Part shown: piece by piece, positions 16,936 to 27,623 of the stretch | How the letters are laid out: every line of letters begins with the position of its first letter | Position numbering within the stretch: the first letter of the stretch is position 1 | Assembly: GCA_015654925.1 (NCBI GenBank) | Contig: JAATFX010000085.1 | Coordinates: 22,599 to 86,598, forward strand | Direction: 5' to 3' | Source: Enterobacterales bacterium | GTDB taxonomy: Bacteria > Pseudomonadota > Gammaproteobacteria > Enterobacterales > Enterobacteriaceae | Length of the DNA: 64,000 bases | Translations under genes and position numbers: made by a program | Notes under the pieces: model-generated | The model's input: only the letters and a program-made list of their open reading frames with translations | Databases searched by the model: none | What the model was told of the DNA's origin: nothing

Positions 16936-17853
16936 ATGACAGATATCAAGCAGTTAACCGGAATTATCCCCCCCGTATCCACTATTTTTACCCCGCAGGG
17001 CGAGTTGGACGAGGCGGGCATGGGGCTGGTTATTGATTTCCTGATTACCGCCGGCGTCAACGGGCTGTTTTTCCTGGGTACCGGCGGTGAATTTTCCCAG
17101 ATGTCGGCGGATGAACGCCGGCGGGTAGCGGAATTCGTCGTGGGGCACGTGGCCGGCCGGGTGCCGGTATTGATCGGTACCGGCAGCACCAATACGCGCG
17201 AAGCCGTGGCGCTGAGCCAGCATGCGCAGGCCATAGGCGCCAGCGCCATCGTGGTGATTAACCCTTATTACTGGCAAATTACCGAAGCCAACGTCAGCCG
17301 CTATTATGCCGATATCGCCACCGCCGTGGATATTCCGGTGATTCTCTACAATTTCCCGCAGCTTACCGGCCAAGATTTAACCCCGGCCCTGGTAAAACGA
17401 CTGGCGGATGCCCACGCTAATATTGTCGGCATCAAAGATACCATTGATTCCGTCGCCCATTTGCGCGAGATGATTCTAACGGTAAAAGAGGCGCATCCCG
17501 ATTTCCGGGTATTCTGCGGTTTTGACGATCATCTGATGAACACCCTGCTGCTGGGCGGCGACGGCGCCATTTCGGCCAGCGCCAACTTCGCGCCGCAATT
17601 ATCCATCGGCATTTATCGCGCCGTGCGCGCCGGGGATTTGGGTGAAGCCGCCCGGTTAAATCAGGCGCTGCTGGGGCTGCCCGCGCTGTATAAAATCGAC
17701 AGTCCGTTCGTAAATGTGGTGAAAGAGGCGATGCGGCTTTGCGGGCAGGATATTTCCACCTATGCGCTGCCGCCGACCCAACCATTGGATAATGCCAAAA
17801 AAGCCGCGGTGCGCCAGGTATTACAGCGTGCCGGGGTGATAAATAAAGCCTGA
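16936..17853 (+). CDS. yagE: 2-keto-3-deoxygluconate/xylonate aldolase, YagE/YjhH type
   Basis: 305 residues from the ATG at 16936. The TIM-barrel DHDPS/NAL family is shown by GLFFLGTGGEFSQMSADER, Y138 in VILYNFPQLTGQDLTPALVK and the Schiff-base K167 in IVGIKDTIDS. Similarity to E. coli YagE/YjhH is close over the whole length. These enzymes split 2-keto-3-deoxy sugar acids to pyruvate and an aldehyde, glycolaldehyde in the case of xylonate. It is the first gene of the xylonate unit, followed by the dehydratase whose product it would use. Confidence 0.93.
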   Translation: MTDIKQLTGIIPPVSTIFTPQGELDEAGMGLVIDFLITAGVNGLFFLGTGGEFSQMSADERRRVAEFVVGHVAGRVPVLIGTGSTNTREAVALSQHAQAIGASAIVVINPYYWQITEANVSRYYADIATAVDIPVILYNFPQLTGQDLTPALVKRLADAHANIVGIKDTIDSVAHLREMILTVKEAHPDFRVFCGFDDHLMNTLLLGGDGAISASANFAPQLSIGIYRAVRAGDLGEAARLNQALLGLPALYKIDSPFVNVVKEAMRLCGQDISTYALPPTQPLDNAKKAAVRQVLQRAGVINKA

Positions 17854-17935
17854 TATGGCGCAATACGGCTAATGGCAGCCGGCGCTATGTTATTTGAAAC
17901 CCGGATTTACATGCTACCAGCAGGTGGGCAAAGTT

Positions 17936-19915
17936 ATGTCTCTAAACACGATTTTCACCGATACAGACGAGTCGATATACGCGATCCAGACCCATGCGCC
18001 GGGGCCGCAAGGCGCGCTGCCCCTGACGGCGCAAATGCTGATGGATTCCCCGAGCGGCAATATTTTCGGCCTGACGTTAAATGCCGGCATGGGGTGGGAC
18101 CCCAATAAATTGCTGGGTACCGAAGTGCTGATATTAGGCACGCAGGGGGGCATCCGCGACCCCGACGGTTCGCCGGTGGCCCTGGGTTACCACACGGGCC
18201 ATTGGGAAATCGGTTTGCAAATGCAGGCGGCCGCCCGGGAAATCAGCCGGCACGGCGGGGTGCCTTTCGCCGGTTATGTCAGCGATCCCTGCGACGGGCG
18301 CTCGCAGGGCACCACCGGCATGTTTGATTCCTTACCCTATCGCAACGATGCGGCCATGGTGTTCCGGCGCTTAATCCGCTCCTTGCCGACCCGCAAAGCG
18401 GTGATCGGGGTGGCGACGTGCGATAAAGGGCTGCCGGCCATGATGATTGCGCTGGCGTCAATGCACGATCTGCCGACCATTATCGTACCGGGCGGCGCTA
18501 CGCTGCCCCCGACCCACGGCGAAGATGCGGGCAAGGTTCAGACGATCGGCGCCAGGTTCGCCAATCATGAACTCAGCCTGCAGGACGCGGCGGAGCTGGG
18601 CTGCCGGGCTTGCGCGTCGCCAGGCGGCGGCTGCCAGTTTTTAGGCACCGCGGGTACGTCCCAGGTGGTGGCCGAAGGCCTGGGGCTGGCGCTGCCCCAC
18701 TCCGCCCTGGCGCCCTCCGGCCAGCCGGTATGGCATGAAATCGCCCGCCAGTCCGCCCGCGCCGCGCTGGTGCTCGGACGCAAAGGATTGACCACCAAGG
18801 ATATCATTACCGATAAAGCCATCGAAAACGCCATGGTGATTCATGCGGCTTTCGGCGGTTCGACCAATCTGCTGCTGCATATCCCGGCCATCGCGCACGC
18901 CGCGGGTTGTAAGATTCCCACCGTGGATGACTGGGCGGAGCTCAATCGCCGGGTGCCGCGGCTGGTGAGCGTGCTCCCCAACGGCCCGGTATATCATCCC
19001 ACCGTGCGGGCATTTTTGGCCGGCGGCGTACCCGAAGTCATGCTGCATCTGCGCAAGCTGGGCTTACTGCATGAGGATGCGTTAACCGTTACCGGCGAAA
19101 CGCTGGGCGACAACCTGGATTGGTGGGAGGCGTCGCAACGGCGCACCCTGTTCCGGCAACGTCTGTTCGAGCTGGACGGCGTGGCGCCGGACGACGTAAT
19201 TATGTCGCCGCAGCAGGCCAGGGAACGCGGCCTGACCTCCACCATTACGTTCCCCACCGGCAACATCGCCCCGGAAGGGGCGGTGATTAAATCCACCGCC
19301 ATCGACCCCGCCGTGGTCGGGGCGGACGGCGTTTACCGCCATACCGGCAAGGCCAAGGTTTTTACCGCCGAAGCCGATGCCATTAAAGCCATCAAGCAGG
19401 GCGGCATCCAGGCCGGCGATATGATGGTGCTGATCGGCGGCGGCCCCTCGGGCACCGGCATGGAGGAAACCTATCAGCTCACCTCGGCCTTAAAACATCT
19501 TTCATACGGCAAATATGTCTCATTGTTGACCGATGCGCGGTTTTCCGGCGTATCCACCGGCGCCTGTATCGGCCATATCGGACCGGAGGCGCTGGTCGGC
19601 GGGCCGATCGGCAAACTGCGCGACGGGGATATCATCGAAATGATCATCGATCGCGACCGGCTGGTAGGGTCGATCAATTTTATCGGCACGGAACATCACC
19701 CGCTGTCGCCGGCGGCGGGGGCGGAGGAACTTAAGGGGCGCGAACCGCATCCCGGCCTGCGCCCGCATCCCGAACTGCCCGACGATACCCGCCTTTGGGC
19801 GGCATTACAGGCGGTCAGCGGCGGGACTTGGCAAGGCTGCGTCTATGATGCGGATCGGATAATCAAAGTATTGGCGGCGGGAGAAAAAGCCTTGGCGGAA
19901 CAGAAAATTATTTAA
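17936..19915 (+). CDS. yagF: D-xylonate dehydratase, YagF/YjhG type
   Basis: 659 residues from the ATG at 17936 (MSLNTIF aligns with the YagF start; an upstream frame from 17894 is less likely). It is an IlvD/EDD-family dehydratase. Candidate Fe-S ligands are C119 ([11 protein letters not shown]), C162 ([11 protein letters not shown]) and C232 in the Cys-rich [19 protein letters not shown] segment. [18 protein letters not shown] and [20 protein letters not shown] are typical C-terminal motifs. It removes water from D-xylonate to give 2-keto-3-deoxyxylonate for YagE, 82 bp upstream. Confidence 0.94.
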   Translation: MSLNTIFTDTDESIYAIQTHAPGPQGALPLTAQMLMDSPSGNIFGLTLNAGMGWDPNKLLGTEVLILGTQGGIRDPDGSPVALGYHTGHWEIGLQMQAAAREISRHGGVPFAGYVSDPCDGRSQGTTGMFDSLPYRNDAAMVFRRLIRSLPTRKAVIGVATCDKGLPAMMIALASMHDLPTIIVPGGATLPPTHGEDAGKVQTIGARFANHELSLQDAAELGCRACASPGGGCQFLGTAGTSQVVAEGLGLALPHSALAPSGQPVWHEIARQSARAALVLGRKGLTTKDIITDKAIENAMVIHAAFGGSTNLLLHIPAIAHAAGCKIPTVDDWAELNRRVPRLVSVLPNGPVYHPTVRAFLAGGVPEVMLHLRKLGLLHEDALTVTGETLGDNLDWWEASQRRTLFRQRLFELDGVAPDDVIMSPQQARERGLTSTITFPTGNIAPEGAVIKSTAIDPAVVGADGVYRHTGKAKVFTAEADAIKAIKQGGIQAGDMMVLIGGGPSGTGMEETYQLTSALKHLSYGKYVSLLTDARFSGVSTGACIGHIGPEALVGGPIGKLRDGDIIEMIIDRDRLVGSINFIGTEHHPLSPAAGAEELKGREPHPGLRPHPELPDDTRLWAALQAVSGGTWQGCVYDADRIIKVLAAGEKALAEQKII

Positions 19916-19977
19916 TTAACCAATCATACCTCTGTATTTATATAAATAAAGCGATTACTGGCGCACTGATATTTAAT

Positions 19978-20001
19978 AACCACCCTTGAATTAGGGTGGT
20001 T
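19978..20001 (+). terminator. Stem-loop between yagF and the permease gene
   Basis: Perfect 9-bp stem AACCACCCT / AGGGTGGTT with a 6-nt loop, 62 bp after the yagF stop, followed by TATGTTAT rather than a clean T run. It may terminate partly or protect the yagEF message. Confidence 0.6.
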
Positions 20002-20127
20002 ATGTTATCGCTGTACCGAGTATGGCTTCAACCAATAATAACGCCAGCATGATGCCTACACATTGTGCTGCACAGTGCTGCGTCTATTTTTAAAAATACA
20101 TGGCGCAGTATAACCGGGAGTTATTTC

Positions 20128-21474
20128 ATGCCATTATTTATTGTATCTCTGGGAATACTGGTGCTGCTTATTTTAATTATGAAGTGCCGGCTGAATACAT
20201 TTGTTTCATTGATTATCGTTTCTTTTGGCGTCGCGCTGGCTTTGGGCATACCGCTTAATAACGTGGTGAAATCCATTGAAGGCGGCCTGGGCGGTACTTT
20301 AGGCCATATCGCCCTGATTTTTGGTATCGGCGCCATGCTCGGCCGGCTGATTGCCGACGCGGGCGGCGCCCAGCGCATCGCCATTACGCTGATTGCCAAA
20401 TTTGGCGAAAAAAATATTGAATGGGCGGTAGTGGTGGCGTCGTTTATTGTCGGCATCGCCCTGTTTTTTGAAGTGGGCCTAGTATTATTGATCCCCATTA
20501 TATTTACCATCGCCAGGCAGCTCAAGGTGTCTATTTTACATCTGGGCATCCCCATGGCGTCGGCGCTGTTGGTCACCCACGGCTTTTTGCCGCCCCATCC
20601 GGGACCCACCATGATTGCCGGCGAATATGGCGCCGATATTGGCGCGGTATTGCTGTACGGCATTATTGTCGGTACGCCGACGGTGATCCTGGCCGGACCG
20701 TTGTATAATAAACTGGCGAAAAAGATCGTGCCGGAAGGCTTTAACAAAATCGGTAATATCGAGTCGCTGGGCGATACGAAACAGTTCGAACTGGATCAAA
20801 CGCCGGGGTTTAAAATCAGCCTGCTGACCGCCATGCTACCGGTGATTTTAATGTCCTTCGCCACCATCGTGACCATGATCCAGCAGGAAACCGGCCTGGC
20901 GGACAATACGGCCCTGTCCGTTATCCGCTTGCTGGGCAATGCGTCGGTCGCCATGCTGATCTCGCTGCTGTTCGCCATTTACAGCATGGGGATCGCCAGG
21001 AATATCGGCATCAAGGCGTTGATGGCATCCTGCTCTTCGGCGGCCACCAGTATCGGCATGATGCTGCTGATTATCGGCGGCGGGGGCGCGTTTAAGCAAG
21101 TCCTGATCGACGGCGGCGTGGGGCAGTACGTGGCCGATCTGTTTGCCGGCACCGCCGCTTCGCCGATTATCCTGGCCTGGGGGGTGGCGGCCATCTTGCG
21201 GATTTCGCTCGGGTCGTCCACCGTGGCCGCCATCTCCACCGCCGGACTGGTGATGCCCGCCCTGGCGCACAGCAGCGCCAATCTGGCGCTGGTGACGTTG
21301 GCGACCGGGGCCGGCAGCGCCATAGCCTCGCATGTTAACGACGCGGGCTTCTGGATGATAAAAGAGTATTTCGGCCTGACGATGAAAGAGACCTTCGCCA
21401 CCTGGACGGTATTATCGACCATTGTTTCCGTGGCGGGATTAGGCTTTATCATGCTGTTGAGCCTGGTAATATAA
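20128..21474 (+). CDS. GntP-family sugar-acid permease (YjhF/IdnT-like), probable D-xylonate transporter
   Basis: 448 residues from the ATG at 20128, with GGGAG nine bases upstream; the frame from 20065 has no such site. It is hydrophobic throughout with about 12 membrane segments. GntP signatures include [45 protein letters not shown] and the C-terminal [16 protein letters not shown]. Similar transporters carry gluconate, idonate and, beside yjhG/yjhH, probably xylonate. The 212-bp gap with a stem-loop after yagF suggests its own promoter or partial read-through. Confidence 0.9.
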   Translation: MPLFIVSLGILVLLILIMKCRLNTFVSLIIVSFGVALALGIPLNNVVKSIEGGLGGTLGHIALIFGIGAMLGRLIADAGGAQRIAITLIAKFGEKNIEWAVVVASFIVGIALFFEVGLVLLIPIIFTIARQLKVSILHLGIPMASALLVTHGFLPPHPGPTMIAGEYGADIGAVLLYGIIVGTPTVILAGPLYNKLAKKIVPEGFNKIGNIESLGDTKQFELDQTPGFKISLLTAMLPVILMSFATIVTMIQQETGLADNTALSVIRLLGNASVAMLISLLFAIYSMGIARNIGIKALMASCSSAATSIGMMLLIIGGGGAFKQVLIDGGVGQYVADLFAGTAASPIILAWGVAAILRISLGSSTVAAISTAGLVMPALAHSSANLALVTLATGAGSAIASHVNDAGFWMIKEYFGLTMKETFATWTVLSTIVSVAGLGFIMLLSLVI

Positions 21475-21481
21475 ATATCGA

Positions 21482-21515
21482 CGGCTGAATAATTGGGGGG
21501 ATTATTATTCAGCCG
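21482..21515. terminator. Bidirectional terminator between the permease and xynR
   Basis: Perfect 12-bp inverted repeat CGGCTGAATAAT / ATTATTCAGCCG with a 10-nt loop, 8 bp after the permease stop and 14 bp before the convergent xynR stop. Confidence 0.75.
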
Positions 21516-21528
21516 GTTGATGAGGGGG

Positions 21529-22281
21529 TTAATATCCCAATTGTTGCGACAGTTCCCGTCCGGCCTGGGTTAATAAGGTAATATATTGTGAAAATTCGGC
21601 TTCGCTGGTGCGGGCGACCAGCGTTGAAATACTGATGGCCGCAATAACCCGGCGCTCAACATTCCAAATGGGTACGGAAACACATTTTACGCCCTGTTCA
21701 TTTTCCTGATTATCCAGGGCGTAACCCCGCGCCCGCACTTCATTTAATTCCGCCAGCAGCCGGGCTTCATCGGTAATCGAGTTCGGGGTTTGCCGGGTAT
21801 ACTGGTAATTTTCCAAAAGCGCCTGGATCTCGCCGGCCGGCATAAAAGATAACAGCACTTTGCCTATGGCCGTGGAGTGCACCGGCAACCGGCGGCCGAT
21901 GCGGGAATAGGAAATAACGGCCATTTTGCCTTCTACTTTATCGATATATACCCCTTCCTTGCCGTCCAGAATACCGAGATGGGTGGTTTGGCCGGTTTTT
22001 ATCGACAGATCGAGCAGGAAACTTCTGGCTTTTTGCCGGATATCAATGGAATTAACCACCAGGTTGCCGCGCTCCACCAGTTTCATGCCCAGGCGATATT
22101 TGCCGTTTTCCGGATTCTGATCGATATAACCTTGAACCTGCAGCGTTTTAAGCAAGGAGTGCAGCGTGCTTTTATGCATGCCCATTTTGATGCTGATATC
22201 GGTAATTTTAAGTTCGGTGGCGTGTTCATCGAACAGGTCCAGAATGCGCAGGGCACGTTCGACAGATTGAATGATAGGCAT
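21529..22281 (-). CDS. xynR: IclR-family regulator, XynR (YagI/YjhI) type
   Basis: 250 residues. The winged HTH occupies about residues 4-65 (MPIIQSVERALRILDLF ... HKSTLHSLLKTLQVQGYI), followed by the IclR effector domain with QTTHLGILDGKEGVYIDKVEG and IGRRLPVHSTAIGKVLLSF. Similarity to E. coli YagI (XynR, a xylonate-responsive repressor beside yagEF) is very close. It is convergent with the permease and lies beyond the genes it probably represses. The palindrome at 16801 is the likely target. Confidence 0.93.
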   Translation of the reverse strand: MPIIQSVERALRILDLFDEHATELKITDISIKMGMHKSTLHSLLKTLQVQGYIDQNPENGKYRLGMKLVERGNLVVNSIDIRQKARSFLLDLSIKTGQTTHLGILDGKEGVYIDKVEGKMAVISYSRIGRRLPVHSTAIGKVLLSFMPAGEIQALLENYQYTRQTPNSITDEARLLAELNEVRARGYALDNQENEQGVKCVSVPIWNVERRVIAAISISTLVARTSEAEFSQYITLLTQAGRELSQQLGY

Positions 22282-22464
22282 GGAGGACCGTTTGAAGAGT
22301 GATTTATCCGTATTATGCTGTGACGGTACTACTTCCGGTGCTGAAAATCAATGTTACCGCCCCGGGCGGCCAGGCGGCGGGAAAACCACCAGAATCAATA
22401 GCTAACGCGGCCGCGGCCAGGCAACCCGCGCCGCCGTGGGTTTGCCCGCCCTGGCGCCCGCGCA

Positions 22465-23421
22465 TCAGGCGTCCTGCGTCGCCAGCAGCCTGATGGCGGT
22501 ATCCTCGTCGGTAACCAGCCCGTTAATCCAGCCGCCGTTCAGCACCGCCTGGATGGCGCGAAATTTCTCCTCGCCGCCGGCAAAGGCGATAACCGGTTTT
22601 TCAGGGCGCGCGGTTATGGTGACGCTGGTCAGGCGGTCGTCCATGGCGCTCGGCACCCGCTGGCCGTCTTCGCCGATAAAGTGGCCCACGATCTCCGCCA
22701 CCACCCCGGCGTCGGTCAGGCGGTTGACTTCCTCGGTGGTAATAAAACCGTCGGTATGCAGCGGGCAGAGATAATTCATCTGGCCGATGCCGATAAAGGT
22801 GACGTCCGCCTGCGCCGCTTTATCCGTGACCATGCGATAAATGCGGTGATTGCACCATAACTCTTTATCCGTCGGATTGTCGGCGAATAACGGCGCAGGC
22901 AAAATAAAATATTTGCCTTGGGTTTTCTCCGCCATCCAGAGCGGCACATCGTAACGGGTACAGGAACCGTCCGAAGCTATGGCGCCGATCAGCGAAACGC
23001 AACTGTGCTGGGGGCGGTCGATCTGCGGCAATTCGTTGATGGTGGCGCGCAGCGCCCGCCCGGAACCCACCGCAATCACCCGCGGCTGCTCTTGATCGAT
23101 AAATTGCATCATCACCTCGGCCCCCGCTACCGCAATCATGCGGTTGAGGCTGGCGCTATCCATGCCGCAGGAAGGCACGACCAGGCAAACCGACAGGTGA
23201 AAGCGCTGGGCCAGCAGTTGTGACAGCGCCGTGCAGTCGGCCACCGGATGCACGATATTCACCCTGACCAGGCCATTCTCCGAAGCCAGCGCGACCAGCC
23301 GCTGCGCCGCCTGGCGCGAGACCCCCAGCACGTCGGCGATTTCATGCTGCGTCTTGCCCGCGACGTAGTACATCCAGGCGGCCCGGGCTGCTTGATCCAA
23401 TTTTCTATCGATTTTACTCAT
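22465..23421 (-). CDS. SorC-family transcriptional regulator (DalR-like)
   Basis: 318 residues. The N-terminal HTH is MYYVAGKTQHEIADVLGVSRQAAQRLVALA (about 17-46). The rest is the SorC sugar-phosphate sensor domain (VIAVGSGRALRATINELPQ, DVTFIGIGQMNYLCPLH, PVIAFAGGEEKFRAIQAVL). It is divergent from dalD across 186 bp that hold two matching palindromes, so it very probably regulates the arabitol genes. SorC proteins may repress or activate. It ends 183 bp from xynR. Confidence 0.9.
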   Translation of the reverse strand: MSKIDRKLDQAARAAWMYYVAGKTQHEIADVLGVSRQAAQRLVALASENGLVRVNIVHPVADCTALSQLLAQRFHLSVCLVVPSCGMDSASLNRMIAVAGAEVMMQFIDQEQPRVIAVGSGRALRATINELPQIDRPQHSCVSLIGAIASDGSCTRYDVPLWMAEKTQGKYFILPAPLFADNPTDKELWCNHRIYRMVTDKAAQADVTFIGIGQMNYLCPLHTDGFITTEEVNRLTDAGVVAEIVGHFIGEDGQRVPSAMDDRLTSVTITARPEKPVIAFAGGEEKFRAIQAVLNGGWINGLVTDEDTAIRLLATQDA

Positions 23422-23499
23422 TGATCATACTCAACTTTTGGCAGTGATAAAACTATACCCATCATTCGTAGACGGCGTAAATCGATCATTTCTGATGTG

Positions 23500-23580
23500 T
23501 GAGCTAAAGCTCATTTAGTGGGCTATTATTCGATTAAGCTCTCTATCTAGGCAATTACTCATTTTGTGAGCTTATGCTCA
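23500..23580. promoter_or_regulatory. Paired palindromic operators between the SorC-type gene and dalD
   Basis: Two copies of TGAGC-N4-GCTCA, at 23500-23513 (spacer TAAA) and 23567-23580 (spacer TTAT), have centres 67 bp apart. The second is 28 bp before the dalD ATG and overlaps a smaller palindrome CTCA-TTTTG-TGAG at 23558-23570. The identical arms and their place in a divergent control region mark them as binding sites for the neighbouring SorC regulator. Confidence 0.65.
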
Positions 23581-23607
23581 TCACCATTTCGCGAGGTAAT
23601 ATACATT

Positions 23608-25008
23608 ATGGCAACAGTAGAACACTTTACCTGGATGCATATCGGTGCCGGTTCATTCCATCGCGCGCACCAAGCCTGGTATCTGCATCGCCTGCTGGTA
23701 CAGGGCGATCAACGCTGGTCCATCGCCCTGGGCAATATTCGCGACGATGCCAATCAATTGCTGGATATCCTGGCGGCGCAAAAAGGGGAATACGCACTGG
23801 AAACCGTGACGCCGGCAGGGGAGCGCAGCTATGAAAAGATCACTTCCATTCGCAAAATCATCCCCTGGGACGAGCAACTATCAGCGCTGGTTGAGCAAGG
23901 CGCGGCCGCGGATACGCGCGTGATTTCCTTTACCGTGACCGAAGGCGGGTATTACCTCGATACGCATTTTAAACTGGATCAGGCCAATCCGGAACTCCAG
24001 GCCGATCTGAAGGGCGGCGCCCGCACCATTTATGGCACGATCGCGCGGATTCTCAGCACCCGCCGCGCCCGGGATACCGGCAGCGTCACCCTGCTGAGCT
24101 GCGATAATGTGCGCCACAACGGCGAACGTTTCCATGAAGGGCTTACCGAATTCCTGACCCTGCGCGGCGAAACCGAGCTGCTGGCCTGGGTGAAAACCCA
24201 TACCACCACGCCGAACACCATGGTCGATCGCATTACGCCGCGTCCGGCCGCCGATATCGCCGGCCGCGTCAAAGAAAAACTGGGCATGGACGACCGGGCG
24301 CCGGTCATGGGCGAATCCTTTATTCAATGGGTGGTGGAAGATAACTTTATCGCCGGACGTCCCGCGCTGGAAGATGTCGACGTCGAGATGGTCGATTCGG
24401 TCGTGCCCTATGAAGAAGCGAAAATCCGCATCCTCAATGCCAGCCATAGCTGTATCGCCTGGGCCGGCACGCTGATCGGCCAATCCTATATCCACGAAAG
24501 CACCGGGACCGACGATATCCGCCAAATGGCCTATGACTATGTGACGCAGGATGTGATCCCCTCGCTGACCCCAAGCCCCCTGGATCTCGCCCAATACCGC
24601 GACGTCGTGCTGGAGAGATTTAGCAACCCCTACATTCGCGACACTAACCAGCGGGTGGCGGCCGATGGCTTTTCCAAGATCCCGGGCTTTATTACCCCGA
24701 CCCTGATTGAATGCTACGGCCGCGGCCAGCAGCCCAAGGCCACCGCCGTATTGCCGGCCCTGTTTTTCATCTTTATGCGCCGCTGGCATAAAGGAGATCT
24801 GCCTTATGCCTATCAGGACGGCATTCTGGATGAGGCGGCCACCCACGCCATGTTCGCGTCGGCCGATCCCATCGCGCAGTATGCCCGCGATGCCAAGCTG
24901 TTCGGGCCATTGGCCGCCAAAGGGGAGTTCGAGCAGTTGCTGCGCGAAACCATTACCCGGCTTGATGCCTGGGTGAAGGCGAATGCTCCGATGGCCGCCA
25001 GCCATTAA
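23608..25008 (+). CDS. dalD: D-arabitol (mannitol-family) dehydrogenase
   Basis: 466 residues from the ATG at 23608, with GCGAGG upstream. It is a polyol-specific long-chain dehydrogenase: [17 protein letters not shown] is the N-terminal NAD site, [14 protein letters not shown] and ITPRPAADI lie centrally, and [20 protein letters not shown] contains the catalytic Lys and the conserved NxxH. The protein closely resembles D-arabinitol 4-dehydrogenase, which makes D-xylulose, and the next gene encodes a xylulokinase. Close relatives also oxidise mannitol. Confidence 0.92.
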   Translation: MATVEHFTWMHIGAGSFHRAHQAWYLHRLLVQGDQRWSIALGNIRDDANQLLDILAAQKGEYALETVTPAGERSYEKITSIRKIIPWDEQLSALVEQGAAADTRVISFTVTEGGYYLDTHFKLDQANPELQADLKGGARTIYGTIARILSTRRARDTGSVTLLSCDNVRHNGERFHEGLTEFLTLRGETELLAWVKTHTTTPNTMVDRITPRPAADIAGRVKEKLGMDDRAPVMGESFIQWVVEDNFIAGRPALEDVDVEMVDSVVPYEEAKIRILNASHSCIAWAGTLIGQSYIHESTGTDDIRQMAYDYVTQDVIPSLTPSPLDLAQYRDVVLERFSNPYIRDTNQRVAADGFSKIPGFITPTLIECYGRGQQPKATAVLPALFFIFMRRWHKGDLPYAYQDGILDEAATHAMFASADPIAQYARDAKLFGPLAAKGEFEQLLRETITRLDAWVKANAPMAASH

Positions 25009-25038
25009 TTCATCACATCTAACGTAGAGGGAGCGATT

Positions 25039-26508
25039 ATGTATCTCGGTCTTGATTTAGGCACCTCGGAGATAAAAGTCGTCATTATTGATGACGCTGG
25101 AACCCTGGTCGCGAGCGAAGGCGAACCGCTGACCGTGCAACGTCCGCATCCGCAATGGTCGGAACAGGACCCGGAACAGTGGTGGACGGCCACCAATCGG
25201 GCCATTGCCCGGCTGCGCGCCCGGCACCAGGACCTATGGGCGGGCATTCGCAGCATCGGCCTGTCCGGCCAGATGCACGGCGCGGTATTGCTCGACGCCG
25301 GCGACCAGATTCTCCGTCCGGCCATCCTGTGGAACGACACCCGCAGCGCCCTGGAGTGCCAGGAACTGACCGATCGGGCGCCTGAACTGCACCGCATCGC
25401 CGGTAACCTGGCCATGCCCGGTTTTACCGCGCCCAAGCTGCTGTGGGTGGCTAAACACGAGCCGGCGATTTTTGCCCAAATCCAGACCGTGCTGTTGCCG
25501 AAAGATTATCTGCGTCTGCTGATGAGCGGCGAAAAAGTATCGGACATGTCCGATGCGGCGGGCACCCTATGGCTTGATGTCGCCAAACGGGACTGGTCGG
25601 ATTCGCTGCTGCACGCCTGCGGCCTGACCCGGGATCATATGCCGTCATTGGTGGAGGGCTCCGCGCCTTCCGCCACCCTGACGGCCGCCGTCGCCCGGGA
25701 ATGGGGGCTGTCTGAAAACGTGGTCATCGCCGGCGGCGGCGGTGATAACGCGGCCAGCGCGGTGGGGATCGGCGCGGTGAACACCGGCGATGCCTTTATT
25801 TCACTGGGCACCTCCGGGGTGATTTTTGCCGTAAACGAAAGCTTCCGACCCAATCCGCAGTCGGCGGTCCATGCTTTTTGCCATGCCCTGCCGAACCGCT
25901 GGCACCAGATGAGCGTCATGCTCACCGCCGCCAGCGCCTTGCGCTGGCTGTGCCAGATATTGCGTACCGACGAACCTACCCTATTGGCTGAAGTGGCCGC
26001 GCTGAGTATAGAAGAACAGCAGCGGGCGCCGATCTTCTTGCCTTATCTTTCCGGCGAGCGTACGCCCCATAACGATCCCATCGCCAGCGGGTCGTTCCAC
26101 GGGTTGACGCACTCCACCGAGCGCGCCTCTTTGGCCTACGCGGTGCTGGAAGGGGTGGCGTTCGGCCTGGATGACGGCCTGGAAGTGATGAAACAGGCCG
26201 GCAGCAGGATCGAACAATTTTCATTGATTGGCGGCGGCGCCCGCAGTCCCTGGTGGGCGCAGCTGATAGCCGATGTGGTCGACATCCCGGTGGTGACCCA
26301 TAGGGACGGCGCGGCCGGCGGCGCCCTGGGCGCCGCGCGCCTGGGCTGGCTGGCGGTGGGCGGCAACGAGGCCGAGGTTTGCCGTAAACCGGCGATCCAT
26401 ACCCGTTTCACCACCGGAACCGACCGGGCCGAACAACTGCGCGGTCGTTTGGCCCGCTATCGGCTGTTTTACCGCCAACAGGTGGAAGCCAGGAAACTGG
26501 TGCTATAA
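25039..26508 (+). CDS. dalK: D-xylulokinase (XylB/DalK type)
   Basis: 489 residues of the FGGY kinase family. The N-terminal phosphate motif is GLDLGTSEIKVVIID, SIGLSGQMHGAVLLD is typical of xylulokinases, GGGGDNAASAVGIGAV carries the catalytic Asp, and SLIGGGARSPWWAQLIADV is the C-terminal FGGY signature. It begins 30 bp after dalD and would phosphorylate the D-xylulose made by DalD to xylulose 5-phosphate for the pentose phosphate pathway. Confidence 0.94.
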   Translation: MYLGLDLGTSEIKVVIIDDAGTLVASEGEPLTVQRPHPQWSEQDPEQWWTATNRAIARLRARHQDLWAGIRSIGLSGQMHGAVLLDAGDQILRPAILWNDTRSALECQELTDRAPELHRIAGNLAMPGFTAPKLLWVAKHEPAIFAQIQTVLLPKDYLRLLMSGEKVSDMSDAAGTLWLDVAKRDWSDSLLHACGLTRDHMPSLVEGSAPSATLTAAVAREWGLSENVVIAGGGGDNAASAVGIGAVNTGDAFISLGTSGVIFAVNESFRPNPQSAVHAFCHALPNRWHQMSVMLTAASALRWLCQILRTDEPTLLAEVAALSIEEQQRAPIFLPYLSGERTPHNDPIASGSFHGLTHSTERASLAYAVLEGVAFGLDDGLEVMKQAGSRIEQFSLIGGGARSPWWAQLIADVVDIPVVTHRDGAAGGALGAARLGWLAVGGNEAEVCRKPAIHTRFTTGTDRAEQLRGRLARYRLFYRQQVEARKLVL

Positions 26509-26595
26509 CCCATAACGTTTCCCGGCCCAAACGCGGTTGCCGAGGGTCGGGAAGCCTATAAGCACGGCGTTTTACCAGCGCAAATACCATAAGAA

Positions 26596-26624
26596 GTAGA
26601 CGGTTTCGCCCTACCAACGTCTAC
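26596..26624 (+). promoter_or_regulatory. Inverted repeat upstream of the sugar-binding protein gene
   Basis: GTAGACG (26596-26602) and CGTCTAC (26618-26624) form a 7-bp inverted repeat with a 15-nt spacer, 33 bp before the binding-protein start. It could be an operator or an mRNA leader hairpin. Confidence 0.35.
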
Positions 26625-26656
26625 CCCAACGCAATAAAAGAGAAGGAAGGATACAG

Positions 26657-27616
26657 ATGAAAAAAGTATTAGTGAGTCTTCTGCTGGCTGTCGCATCGGT
26701 GGCGGTTTCCGCCCATGCCGAAGATAAAATCAAAGTTGGTTTTGCAAACCGGACCCTCAATGGTGCCTTTTTCAACGGCCTGACCGAGTATATGAAGATT
26801 CATGCCAAGGAACGGGGCTACGATCTGATTACCACCGATGCGCGTGGGGACTTAAATAAGCAGATTTCGGACGTTGAAGATATGATTTCCCAGGGCATTA
26901 ATTATCTGGTGCTTAATCCGCAGGACCCCGAAGCCGGCATGAGGATTACGCAAATCGCCAAACGCGCGAATATTCCCACCGTTATTCTCGATAGCGATAT
27001 TTCCCTCGATGCGCCGGTCATTACCCGCGTGCAGGCCAATAATGCCAAAAACAATATCGCCATCGGCGAATATGCGGTGGAGCAGTTCGGCAACAAACCG
27101 ATGAATTGCGTCCTGATCAGCGGCAACCAGGGCAACCTGGTGGGCGAAGCGCGCCGTTCCAACTTTATCCGCGGCGTAATGGAAGCGCAGCTCCGCAAAT
27201 ATAACCAAACCAATCTGACCATTGTCAGCCAGGGATGGGGCAACTGGGATCAACAGGGCGGCCTGAAGGCCATGGAAGATATCATCGTCGCCCAGGGCAA
27301 CAAAATTAACTGCGTATATAGCGAAATGGATGACATGGCGCTCGGCGCGATACTGTCGTTAAAAGGGGCCAATAAGCTCCAGGACGTGAAAGTCTATGCC
27401 CACGACGGTTATAAGAAAGGACTGGAAGCAGTCGAACGCGGCGACCTGCAGGCGACGGCGGCCAATAACCCCAATACCCTGACCAATACCGTATTGGATA
27501 TTATCGCCAAATATCAGGCCGGCAATAAAGACTTCCCTGATTACGTCTACACCCCGACCGTACTGATCACTAAAGATAACGTAAAACAAGTCTACGATCC
27601 TAAATCACTTTTCTAA
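26657..27616 (+). CDS. Sugar ABC transporter substrate-binding protein (RbsB-like)
   Basis: 319 residues. The signal peptide MKKVLVSLLLAVASVAVSAHA is followed by a periplasmic-binding type I fold: IKVGFANRTLNGAFFNGLTEY, DLNKQISDVEDMISQGINYLVLNP and VYAHDGYKKGLEAVERGDLQATAANNP. It starts 148 bp after dalK with a strong GAAGGAAGG upstream. By position the ligand is probably D-arabitol or another pentitol, replacing the DalT symporter known from Klebsiella; this is inference. Confidence 0.9.
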   Translation: MKKVLVSLLLAVASVAVSAHAEDKIKVGFANRTLNGAFFNGLTEYMKIHAKERGYDLITTDARGDLNKQISDVEDMISQGINYLVLNPQDPEAGMRITQIAKRANIPTVILDSDISLDAPVITRVQANNAKNNIAIGEYAVEQFGNKPMNCVLISGNQGNLVGEARRSNFIRGVMEAQLRKYNQTNLTIVSQGWGNWDQQGGLKAMEDIIVAQGNKINCVYSEMDDMALGAILSLKGANKLQDVKVYAHDGYKKGLEAVERGDLQATAANNPNTLTNTVLDIIAKYQAGNKDFPDYVYTPTVLITKDNVKQVYDPKSLF

Positions 27617-27623
27617 AGTCTTC

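Noticed and set aside
23881..25005. 374-codon reverse ORF inside dalD
   Set aside because: Gly/His/Arg-rich antisense translation of a well-supported dehydrogenase gene.
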